Part shown: one piece after another, positions 40,843 to 48,186 of the stretch
How the letters are laid out: each line of letters begins with the position of its first letter
Position numbering within the stretch: the stretch's first letter is position 1
Made by a program: the position numbers and the translations under genes
The notes under the pieces: generated by a model
Database searches by the model: none
The model's input: only the letters and a program-made list of their open reading frames with translations
What the model was told of the DNA's origin: nothing
Assembly (NCBI RefSeq): GCF_007845675.1
Contig: NZ_VOBR01000011.1
Coordinates: 86,682 to 150,681 of the forward strand
Direction of reading: 5' to 3'
Source of the DNA: Lentzea tibetensis
Lineage (GTDB): Bacteria; Actinomycetota; Actinomycetes; Mycobacteriales; Pseudonocardiaceae
Length of the DNA: 64,000 bases

Positions 40843-42077
40843 ACCTCCAGTGCGAGCAACTCGTCCACCGTCTGGCGGCGCCGGATCAGGCGTGCGGCGC
40901 CGCCGTCGAACAGCACCTCGGGGATCAGCGGCCGCGAGTTGTAGTTGGACGACATGCTCGCGCCGTACGCCCCCGTGTCGTGGAACACGACGAGGTCGCC
41001 GATCTCGGTGCGCGGCAACGGAACCGGGTGCACCTCGCCGTGCGCGTCCTGGGTGAACACGTCACCGGACTCGCACAGCGGACCCGCCAGCACGGTGTCC
41101 ACGCCGTCGTCCGTGCGCGATGCGCCGGACGGGCTCAGCACGGACATGCGGTGCGCGCTGCCGTACATCGCGGGCCGCATCAGGTCGTTGAACCCGGCGT
41201 CGACGAGCACGAAGTGGTTGCTGCCCATGGGCTTCTGCGCGCGGACCTCGGTGACGAGCGCGCCGGACGAGGCGACGAGGAACCGGCCGGGCTCGATCTC
41301 CAGACGCACCGGGTGGCCCAGCTCGGACACCAGCTCCCGGCGGGCGGAGTCCCAGATCCGGAAGTAGCGGTCGGTGTCGACGGCGGGCTGGCCGGGCGCG
41401 TACGGCACGGAGAGCCCGCCGCCCGCGGAGATCGCGCGCACGTCGTGGCCGGTCATGCGGACCTGCTTCAGCATCGTCTCGCACACCGCCTCGAGGTGGT
41501 CGTAGTCGACACCGGAGCCGATGTGCATGTGCAGGCCGACGAGGTCGAGCCGGTACCTGCGCACGAGCGCGAGGCTCTCCTCCAGGTGCTCGTGCCAGAT
41601 GCCGTGCTTGCTGTGCTCGCCGCCGGTGTTGGTCTTGCGGCTGTGGCCGTGACCGAAGCCGGGGTTGATCCGGATCCACACCGGGTGGCCGGGTGAGACC
41701 TCACCGAGCTGCGACAGCATCTGCGGCGAGCCCGCGTTCACTCCGATGCCCAGTTCGACGACCTTGCGCAGCGTGGGGCGGTCCAGCAGGTCCGCGGTGA
41801 ACACGACCGGCTCGTCGGGGCCGTGCACGTCGTAGCCCGCCGCGAGCGCGCGGTCGATCTTGCCGGACGACACGGCGTCGACGTGCACGCCCTGCTCGCG
41901 CATCAGCCGCAGCACGTGGACGTTCGAGCACGCCTTCTGCGCGAACCGGATCACGTCGAAGCTGCGCAGTTTCGCGATCTGCCCGCGAATCGTGGCGGCG
42001 TCGTACACCCACAACGGGGTGCCGTGTGCCGCGGCGGCCTCGGCGAGCTGGGGTCCGGTGAAGGGCGTGTCGATCAC
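40839..42077 (-). CDS. lysA: Diaminopimelate decarboxylase-type PLP enzyme
   Basis: The 412-residue fold-type III decarboxylase has the PLP lysine in VIRFAQKACSNVHVLRLM, the phosphate-binding glycines in ISAGGGLSVPY, HMHIGSG, RLEIEPGRFLV, and the second-subunit cysteine motif AGPLCESGDVF followed by HDTGAYGASMSSNYN. It should convert meso-diaminopimelate to L-lysine. Compared with standard LysA the sequence around the lysine is FAQKA rather than YAxKA, so another D-amino-acid substrate is possible. Start GTG at 42077, with a weak Shine-Dalgarno; the longer upstream frame lacks family likeness. Confidence 0.85.
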   Translation of the reverse strand: MIDTPFTGPQLAEAAAAHGTPLWVYDAATIRGQIAKLRSFDVIRFAQKACSNVHVLRLMREQGVHVDAVSSGKIDRALAAGYDVHGPDEPVVFTADLLDRPTLRKVVELGIGVNAGSPQMLSQLGEVSPGHPVWIRINPGFGHGHSRKTNTGGEHSKHGIWHEHLEESLALVRRYRLDLVGLHMHIGSGVDYDHLEAVCETMLKQVRMTGHDVRAISAGGGLSVPYAPGQPAVDTDRYFRIWDSARRELVSELGHPVRLEIEPGRFLVASSGALVTEVRAQKPMGSNHFVLVDAGFNDLMRPAMYGSAHRMSVLSPSGASRTDDGVDTVLAGPLCESGDVFTQDAHGEVHPVPLPRTEIGDLVVFHDTGAYGASMSSNYNSRPLIPEVLFDGGAARLIRRRQTVDELLALEV

Positions 42078-42377
42078 AACGTCAACGGTAGACCCGGTTC
42101 CACTCTGTCTACTGTGGACTGAACAGGTGCGTCCTTTCGGCACGGACAGCTGTGGAGCGCAGCCTTTTCGCGGACGGTCGGGCCGACCCGCAAGAAGCGC
42201 GTCGCGGTGCCGGGCGGCCAGCGAAACTTGCGGACCGGCACCCGGTGGAAATTCACTGGCCCGAGTGGTGGAGTTCACGCTGCGCCCTCGCCGGGGAATA
42301 AGCTGTGCCACGGGCCTTGCAGAACGCTTGAATCACCAGGTCCGGAGCAGTTGACTTGTCTTGGGGGAGACATCGGG
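42078..42377. other. Divergent intergenic region between lysA and an AfsR-type gene
   Basis: 300 bp without a supported gene. TTCACG (42274-42279) and AATAAG (42297-42302) at 17-bp spacing could serve as a weak promoter toward the AfsR-type gene. TCTACTGTGGACT (42108-42120) resembles the GTCCACNGTGGAC word seen elsewhere. No strong palindrome or SARP-like tandem repeat was found here by eye. Confidence 0.4.
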
Positions 42378-45158
42378 ATGATCGTGGAGTTCCGGGTGCT
42401 CGGTCCGGTCGATGCCAGCATCGACGGGCGGACCGTCGCGCTGGGGCCGGCCCGCCAGCGGTGCGTGCTGGCGGCGCTGCTCGTCGACGTCAACCGCGTC
42501 GTGCTGGTCGACCAGCTGATCGACCGGGTGTGGGGCGAGAACCGGCCGTACCGGGTGCGCGGCACGTTGCACAGCTACCTGTCCCGGCTGCGCAAGGTGC
42601 TCGGCGACGACCCGCGGATCACCCAGCAGTCGGGTGGTTACCTGCTCGCCGCCGACGAGTCCACGGTGGACCTGCACCGGTTCCGCAGGCTCGTCGGCGA
42701 CGCGCGCACCGCGGCCGACGAACGCGCGCTGGTGCTGTTCGAGCAGGCGCTGGAACTCTGGCGCGGTGAGGCGTTCGCCGGTCTCGACGTGCCGTGGCTC
42801 GCGCGGGTGCGGGCCGAGCTGGAACGCGAGCGCACCGCGGCGGTGCTCGACCACATCGAGGTCGCGCTGCGACTGGGGCTGCACGCGACGGTGCTGCCGA
42901 AGCTGTCCACTGTGGCCGGTGAGAACCCGCTCGACGAACGGCTCGCCGGGCAGCTGATGCTCGCGCTGTACCGCAGCGGGCGGCAGGCCGAGGCGCAGGC
43001 GCACTACCAGGTCACCCGCACCCGGCTCGCCGAGGAGCTCGGCACGGACCCGAGCGCGGCGCTGCGCCAGCTGCACCACCAGATCCTCACCGCCGACCCC
43101 GCGCTGTCCCCGCCCACCGGCAAGGCGGCGCCGGTCGGCCGGTCGGCCGTACCGCGCCAGCTGCCGCCCCCGCCCGGTTCGTTCATCGGCCGCGAGGACG
43201 AACTGGACCAGCTGACCGCGGCGCTCGACGTGCGGGCGGGCTCGACCGTGGTGATCTCCGCGGTGCGCGGCGCGGGCGGCATCGGCAAGACGTGGCTCGT
43301 GCTGCAGTGGGCCTACCAGAACCTCGCCCGCTTCCCGGACGGTCAGCTGCACGTGAACCTGCGCGGCTTCGACCCGACCGGGCAGCCCGCGAAGCCGGAG
43401 ACCGCCCTGCGCGGGTTCCTCGACGCGCTGGGCGTCGAGTCGGCCGCGATCCCGCTCGACCCGGACGCGCAGGGGGCGCTCTACCGCAGCCTCGTCGCCG
43501 ACCGGCGGATGCTGATCGTGCTGGACAACGCGCGTGACACCAACCAGGTGACGCCGCTGCTGCCCGGCAGCCCCACCTGCACCGTCCTGATCACCAGCCG
43601 CAACGCGCTGGCCGGACTCGTCACCACGCAGGGCGCGCGTCCCGTCGCGCTGGACGTGCTCGCCCACGACGACGCGGTGGCGTTGCTGGTCAAGCACCTC
43701 GGTACCGCACGGGTCGCGGCCGATCCGGCCGCCACCGACGAGCTGATCCGCCGCTGCGCCGGCCTGCCGCTGGCGCTCGGCATCGTCGCCGGACGGGCCG
43801 CGACGCACCCGGACCTCACCCTCGCCGCACTGGCCGAGGAGCTGTGCGACCACGCGGGCAGGCTGGACGCGCTGGACACCGGTGAGGCGATGCTCAACCT
43901 GCGCGCGGTCTTCTCCTGGTCCTACGACGCGCTCACCCCGGACGCCGCCGCGCTCTTCGGGCTGCTGGGCCTGGCGCCGGGCCCGGACTTCAGCGTCGCC
44001 GCCGCCGCGTCGCTGACCTCGTTGCCGGTCTCGCGGACGGCGGCGCTCATGCGGGAGCTGGAGTCCGCGCACCTCGTGCAGCAGCCGACACCGGGCCGGT
44101 TCCGCACGCACGACCTGATGCGGCTCTACGCCACCGAACAGGCCCGGCTCAGCCACACCGAGGAGGGGCTGACCGCGGCGCTGCGCAGGCTCGTCGACCA
44201 CTACGTGCACACCGGGCACGCCGCCGACAAGCTGCTCAACCCGCACCGCCCGCCCGTCGAGGTCGGCGAACCGGTCGACGGCTCTCAGGTGCAGGTGATG
44301 GCGGACCAGGTCGCGGCGCAGAACTGGTTCACCGCCGAACACCCCAACCTGCTCGCCGCTCAGCAGCTCGTCGCCGACCGGGCCTGGCACACCTGTGCCT
44401 GGCAGTTGGCGTGGGTCACGCACACCTACCACTGGCGGCGCGGTCAGCTGCACGACAACCTCGCGGTGTGGCGGATCGCGCTGGCCGCCTGCGAGCAGAT
44501 GGGCGACGTGGAGAGCCAGACCTGGGCCCACCGCCTGCTCGGTTACGCGTGCGTCCGGGTGGGACTGCGCGAGGACGCCATGACGCACCTCAAGCAGGCA
44601 CTCGCACTGGCGGAACGGACGGATGACATCCGCGGCCAGGCCGACGCCCGCCGAGGGCTGGCGTGGGCATTGGAGCAGCAGGGCGAAGACAGGCTGGCTC
44701 TCGAGCACGCCAAACCCGCGCTGGAGCTGTACGAGAAGGTGGGACAGCCCGCGTGGGTGGCGTGGACGCTCAACCAGATGGGCTGGTACGAGGCGAAGCT
44801 GGGGGAGTACGAGAACGCCCGCGCCCACTGCGAGGCCGCGCTGGACCTGTACCGCGTGCACACCGACCACCAGGGCGAGGCGAACACGCTGGACAGCCTC
44901 GGCTACATCGCGCACCGCACCGGTGAGCTCGGCCGGGCGCTCGACTACTACCAGCAGGCGCTCGCGCTCTTCCGGGACCTCGGCCACACCTACCTCGAAG
45001 CCGACACCCTCGACCACCTGGCGCTGACCCAGGTCGAGCTCGGCAGGCTCGAGGCGGCGCGGAGGACCTGGCAGCGGGCACTGGAGCTGTACGAGGCCCA
45101 GCACCGCACGACGGCCGCTGAGCGAGTGCGGTCCCACCTCGCTGATACTTCCCCCTGA
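42378..45158 (+). CDS. AfsR/SARP-family transcriptional regulator with NB-ARC and TPR
   Basis: The 926-residue protein has the complete AfsR layout. A winged-helix DNA-binding domain (FRVLGPVDASIDGRTVALGP; LLVDVNRVVLVDQLIDRVWG) and BTAD domain occupy about residues 1-245; an NB-ARC ATPase follows with FIGREDEL, Walker A GAGGIGKTW (about 297), RMLIVLDNARD (Walker B), TSRNALAGLV and SWSYDALTPDAAALFGLLGL, and then C-terminal TPRs (for example WTLNQMGWYEAKLGEYENA, YIAHRTGELGRALDYYQQAL). ATG follows GGGGGAG. It is a global or pathway activator of secondary metabolism. It is next to a second AfsR-type gene and the cysteine-rich peptide operon. Confidence 0.9.
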   Translation: MIVEFRVLGPVDASIDGRTVALGPARQRCVLAALLVDVNRVVLVDQLIDRVWGENRPYRVRGTLHSYLSRLRKVLGDDPRITQQSGGYLLAADESTVDLHRFRRLVGDARTAADERALVLFEQALELWRGEAFAGLDVPWLARVRAELERERTAAVLDHIEVALRLGLHATVLPKLSTVAGENPLDERLAGQLMLALYRSGRQAEAQAHYQVTRTRLAEELGTDPSAALRQLHHQILTADPALSPPTGKAAPVGRSAVPRQLPPPPGSFIGREDELDQLTAALDVRAGSTVVISAVRGAGGIGKTWLVLQWAYQNLARFPDGQLHVNLRGFDPTGQPAKPETALRGFLDALGVESAAIPLDPDAQGALYRSLVADRRMLIVLDNARDTNQVTPLLPGSPTCTVLITSRNALAGLVTTQGARPVALDVLAHDDAVALLVKHLGTARVAADPAATDELIRRCAGLPLALGIVAGRAATHPDLTLAALAEELCDHAGRLDALDTGEAMLNLRAVFSWSYDALTPDAAALFGLLGLAPGPDFSVAAAASLTSLPVSRTAALMRELESAHLVQQPTPGRFRTHDLMRLYATEQARLSHTEEGLTAALRRLVDHYVHTGHAADKLLNPHRPPVEVGEPVDGSQVQVMADQVAAQNWFTAEHPNLLAAQQLVADRAWHTCAWQLAWVTHTYHWRRGQLHDNLAVWRIALAACEQMGDVESQTWAHRLLGYACVRVGLREDAMTHLKQALALAERTDDIRGQADARRGLAWALEQQGEDRLALEHAKPALELYEKVGQPAWVAWTLNQMGWYEAKLGEYENARAHCEAALDLYRVHTDHQGEANTLDSLGYIAHRTGELGRALDYYQQALALFRDLGHTYLEADTLDHLALTQVELGRLEAARRTWQRALELYEAQHRTTAAERVRSHLADTSP

Positions 45159-45251
45159 CCTGCGGATTCAAGAATCCTGCAAGGTAATGCCATTCCCCGT
45201 GGGCAAGGTGTGCGCGTCGGCCTGACTGGGGGGAAGGCGGCTGTTGTGGGT

Positions 45252-47435
45252 ATGGATGACGCATGCGCTCGTCCGGATGCGATCCGGTTCCGGGTACTGG
45301 GTCCGGTGGAGGTGTTCCGGCACGGCGTGCCGGTGCCGGTGACGGCGGACAAGCACCGCGCGCTGCTGGCCGGGCTGCTGTTGCGCGCCAACAGGTTGGT
45401 GACCGTGACGCAGCTGGCCGGCTGGCTGTGGGGTGATGAGCCGCCCGCGAACGCGCGCGGCACGATCCAGAACTACGTGGCCCGGCTGCGCCGTTCGCTC
45501 GGCGACCGCGGCGAGCTGATCCGCACCGAGGCCTGCGGTTACCTGATCCGGCTGCGGCCGGACCAGCTCGACCTCACCTCGTTCGACGCGCTCGTCGGCG
45601 CCGCCGACGCCGAGGGCGATCCGGCCGCCGAGGCGGCGCTGCTGGAGCAGGCGCTCGGCCTGTGGCGCGGCGTACCGCTGAGCAACATCTGCGCGGACGG
45701 CCTGACGGGCATCGAGGTGTCCGAGCTCGTCGAACGGATGTTGCTCGTGCGGGAGCGCTACTTCGACGCGCGGCTGCGGCTCGGCACGCACGAGGCGCTG
45801 ATCCCGGAGCTGCGCGCGATGACCGAGGCGCACCCGTTGCGGGAACGGTTCCGCGCGCAGCTGATCGAAGCCCTCTACCGGTCGGGCAGGCGGGCCGACG
45901 CGCTCGACGCGCACCGCTCGGTGGTCCGGCTGCTCGCCGACGAGCTGGGCATCGAGCCGTCCGCCGAACTGCGCGCGCTGCACGGCGTGATGATCACCGG
46001 AGCGCAGCCTCCGGTCCGCGTGCCGCGCCCGCGTCGCGCCGAGATCTCGGCCGCACCGGCCCAGCTGCCGTCGGACGTCCGGGGCTTCACCGGTCGCACC
46101 GCCGAGATCGCCCGGCTCGACGCGCTGCTCGACGAGGGGGCCACCACCGTCGCGATCGCGGGCACGGCGGGCGTCGGCAAGACAGCGCTCGCGATCAGGT
46201 GGGGCCGCCGGGTCGCCGACCGGTTCCCCGACGGGCAGCTGTGGGTGAACCTGCGCGGCTACGACCTGGAGCAGCCGCTCGACCCGAGCCGCGTGCTGGT
46301 CAGGTTCCTGCACGCGCTGGGCGTGCCGGGCGAGGACGTGCCCGCGGGGGTGGTGGAGCAGGAGGCGCTCTACCGCGCGCGGCTCGCCGGGAAGCGGATG
46401 CTGATCGTGCTCGACAACGCGAGCTCGCCGTCGCAGGTCCGCCCGCTGCTGCCCGGTTCGCCCGGCTGCACGGTGCTCGTGACGAGCCGCGACGAGTTCA
46501 GCTGCCTGGTCGAGCGGGACGGCGCCGTGCGCCTGCGGCTCGACGTGCTCGACCACGCCGAGGCCACCGAGCTGCTGAGCACCCTGCTCGGTGCCGGGCC
46601 CGCCGACATGATCGCGCTGCACGAGCTGGCTCGCCTGTGCGACCGGCTGCCGCTGGCACTGCGGATCGCGGGCGACCGCATCGCCTCGTCGCCGGGCTAC
46701 TCGCTGTCCGAGATGGTGGGCGACCTCGCGGCCGACGCGCCGATGGACGCCTTCGCCGCGGGCGACGACCCGCGCACCGCACTGCGGGTCGTGTTCTCCT
46801 GGTCCTACCGCGCGCTGCCCGCGGACGCGGCGCTGCTGTTCCGCAGGCTCGGTGCGGTGCCCGGCGCCGGCTTCGAGGCGACCATGTTCGACGCGTTCGT
46901 CGCCGCGGCACTGCTGGACAGCACGCCCGTGCGCGCCCAGGAGCTGCTCGACGCGCTCGCCGCGGCGCACCTCGTGGAGCGGCGGTCCGGTGCCCGGTTC
47001 ACGATGCACGACCTGTTGCAGGCGTACGCGATCGAGCAGGTCGGGATCGAGGACAGTCCGGCCGACACGAAGGCGGCGGCCGCGCGACTCGCCGCGCACT
47101 ACCGGGCCCTGGCTCAGGAAGCCGTGTTCAACGGCCGGAACAGCGCGACCAGGTCGTCCAGCCGCACCACCGCGAGGCCCGCGATCGCCGCGCACGCCGC
47201 GGTCACCGCGATGCCGCCGATCTCGGTCGGCACCGCGGGCCCGGTGATGAGCCCGAGCGCGGCGGCGCAGAGCAACACGGCGTTGCGGATCACGTGGGGC
47301 CAGCCGAGCGGCGTCTCGGACGCGCCGAAGCACCGGCACGGCGCCGTCGTGCCCCGGCGCAGCCCGAGCACGATGCCCGCGACGAACGCGGCCAGCAGCA
47401 ACCCGGCGAGCGCGAAACCCAGCGATCCCGTGTGA
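45252..47435 (+). CDS. AfsR/SARP-type regulator lacking TPRs, with a chimeric C-terminus
   Basis: The 727-residue frame begins with a SARP winged helix (IRFRVLGPVEVFRHGVPVPV; LLRANRLVTVTQLAGWLWGD) and BTAD domain, then an NB-ARC module with Walker A GTAGVGKTA (about 303), RMLIVLDNASSPSQV and SWSYRALPADAALLFRRLGA, and the helical end HDLLQAYAIEQVG. Family likeness stops near residue 625 in AARLAAHYRALAQEA. The remaining 100 codons are simply the antisense of the convergent mauE-like gene and have no TPR character. So the regulator has lost its TPR domain at the border with the peptide operon. ATG 45252 chosen; GTG 45246 is an alternative. Confidence 0.8.
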   Translation: MDDACARPDAIRFRVLGPVEVFRHGVPVPVTADKHRALLAGLLLRANRLVTVTQLAGWLWGDEPPANARGTIQNYVARLRRSLGDRGELIRTEACGYLIRLRPDQLDLTSFDALVGAADAEGDPAAEAALLEQALGLWRGVPLSNICADGLTGIEVSELVERMLLVRERYFDARLRLGTHEALIPELRAMTEAHPLRERFRAQLIEALYRSGRRADALDAHRSVVRLLADELGIEPSAELRALHGVMITGAQPPVRVPRPRRAEISAAPAQLPSDVRGFTGRTAEIARLDALLDEGATTVAIAGTAGVGKTALAIRWGRRVADRFPDGQLWVNLRGYDLEQPLDPSRVLVRFLHALGVPGEDVPAGVVEQEALYRARLAGKRMLIVLDNASSPSQVRPLLPGSPGCTVLVTSRDEFSCLVERDGAVRLRLDVLDHAEATELLSTLLGAGPADMIALHELARLCDRLPLALRIAGDRIASSPGYSLSEMVGDLAADAPMDAFAAGDDPRTALRVVFSWSYRALPADAALLFRRLGAVPGAGFEATMFDAFVAAALLDSTPVRAQELLDALAAAHLVERRSGARFTMHDLLQAYAIEQVGIEDSPADTKAAAARLAAHYRALAQEAVFNGRNSATRSSSRTTARPAIAAHAAVTAMPPISVGTAGPVMSPSAAAQSNTALRITWGQPSGVSDAPKHRHGAVVPRRSPSTMPATNAASSNPASAKPSDPV

Positions 47436-47626
47436 GGCAACGCGAGCAGCACGACCGCGGCCGCTTCGGCGGCCGTGGTCAGTGCCGCCGCGGGCCGGAT
47501 CGCCTTGCCCGGCACCAGTCCGGTCAGCGAGCGCTCGAACTCCCGGTAGGCGCGCATCTTGCTGACGAGCGCGACCAGGAACACGCCGAGCAGCAGCAGC
47601 CGGCAGGCAAGCGCCAGGTACACCAT
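47114..47626 (-). CDS. MauE/DoxX-like redox-associated membrane protein
   Basis: The 170-residue protein has four transmembrane helices and the MauE-type features: LLLGVFLVALVSKMRAYREF at the start (cf. F-(S)-K-R-F-xxF), PAAALTTAAEAAAVVLLAL, and the cysteine motif APCRCFGASETPLGWPHVIR (Cys97, Cys99), equivalent to C-G/x-C-F-G of MauE. MauE with MauD forms disulfides in the methylamine dehydrogenase light chain. Here it closes an operon with a MauD/TlpA-like protein, an exporter and two 8-Cys peptides, so it probably oxidises or helps fold those peptides. ATG follows GAGGGAG. A long hairpin separates it from the peptide gene. Confidence 0.8.
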   Translation of the reverse strand: MVYLALACRLLLLGVFLVALVSKMRAYREFERSLTGLVPGKAIRPAAALTTAAEAAAVVLLALPHTGSLGFALAGLLLAAFVAGIVLGLRRGTTAPCRCFGASETPLGWPHVIRNAVLLCAAALGLITGPAVPTEIGGIAVTAACAAIAGLAVVRLDDLVALFRPLNTAS

Positions 47627-47652
47627 CGTCACTCCCTCGCGGTCGACGGGGT

Positions 47653-47713
47653 GTGCGGCGGGCGGAAAGCGTTGGCCCCCAGTGTTCGGACGAAAGTTCG
47701 CCGCCCGCCGCAC
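47653..47713 (-). promoter_or_regulatory. 13-bp stem hairpin between peptide and mauE-like genes
   Basis: GTGCGGCGGGCGG (47653-47665) pairs perfectly with CCGCCCGCCGCAC (47701-47713), enclosing a 35-nt loop, in the 100-bp gap just after the stop of the first peptide gene. With no U-tract it may be a leaky terminator or an mRNA-stabilising structure that makes the peptide genes more abundant than the gene behind it. Confidence 0.6.
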
Positions 47714-47726
47714 CCGTCTCAGCCGA

Positions 47727-47957
47727 CTACTGGCACTTGTTGCAGTTGATCCGCTCGTCGTAGCAGCCCGTCTGCCGGCCGGTGTAGTCGTCGTAGCAGC
47801 AGTACCGCTCCACCATCCCCAGCCGCGGGAAACCGCTGCCGCAGTGGTATCCGCAGCCGCCGTCCACCCAGATGCAGTAGTAGCGGTCCGCGTGCGCCGT
47901 TTCCTTCGGCGCGAGCACCGCGAGGAGCCGGTCGGCCGCTTCGCTGATCAGTCGCAT
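47727..47957 (-). CDS. Eight-cysteine peptide A (candidate precursor or exported peptide)
   Basis: The 76-residue product has a helical, charged N-terminal part (MRLISEAADRLLAVLAPKE) and then a cysteine-rich part with Cys at 28, 35, 39, 53, 54, 65, 72 and 75. It shares with its neighbour peptide B the block ETAHADRY followed by x-C, and CC-x-DDYTG-x4-C with identical spacing. There is no Sec signal. Aromatic residues are common (YYCIW, ERYCCYDDY). The CC-Y-x3-GR-x2-C segment is reminiscent of a part of methylamine dehydrogenase light chain, but this is a by-eye comparison. Located between exporter/thioredoxin genes and mauE, it is a candidate substrate for both. Start ATG. Confidence 0.75.
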   Translation of the reverse strand: MRLISEAADRLLAVLAPKETAHADRYYCIWVDGGCGYHCGSGFPRLGMVERYCCYDDYTGRQTGCYDERINCNKCQ

Positions 47958-47979
47958 GTGGATCGTTGTCCGTCCTCGG

Positions 47980-48186
47980 TCAGCAGTAGACGCGTTCGCA
48001 CGGGTCCGTGCAGTGGGAGATCTCGCCGGTGTAGTCGTCGACGCAGCAGTACTGGCGGCAGAGGTAACAGCCCGACCGGTACCAGACTCCGGTGTAGTAG
48101 CAGCGGTAGCGGTCGGCGTGCGCCGTCTCGCTGGGGACGAGCTTGGCGAGCAGCTTGTCGCCGATGGCGGCCATGAACTTCGTCAT
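47980..48186 (-). CDS. Eight-cysteine peptide B (paralogue of peptide A)
   Basis: The 68-residue product starts MTKFMAAIGDKLLAKLVPSE, then ETAHADRYRC, and carries Cys at 29, 40, 43, 47, 48, 59, 63 and 68. The N-terminal half and the CCVDDYTG box match peptide A, while the spacers and C-terminal parts differ, as in multi-peptide RiPP families with a conserved leader and variable core. ATG overlaps the ABC-exporter stop by four bases, so its production is coupled to the exporter. It is followed after 22 bp by peptide A. No signal peptide is present, so export by the ABC protein is the natural inference. Confidence 0.75.
   Translation of the reverse strand: MTKFMAAIGDKLLAKLVPSETAHADRYRCYYTGVWYRSGCYLCRQYCCVDDYTGEISHCTDPCERVYC

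Noticed and set aside
42651-42680. TCCACGGTGGA inside the AfsR-type gene considered as an operator
   Set aside because: It is within the coding region and is explained by the codons for Ser-Thr-Val-Asp.
42333-45137. 934-codon minus-strand frame opposite the first AfsR-type gene
   Set aside because: Composition dominated by R, Q, V, E and G and no recognisable domain; AfsR architecture is complete on the plus strand.
45168-47339. 723-codon minus-strand frame opposite the second AfsR-type gene
   Set aside because: Antisense shadow; no domain, and it conflicts with the SARP and NB-ARC motifs of the plus strand.
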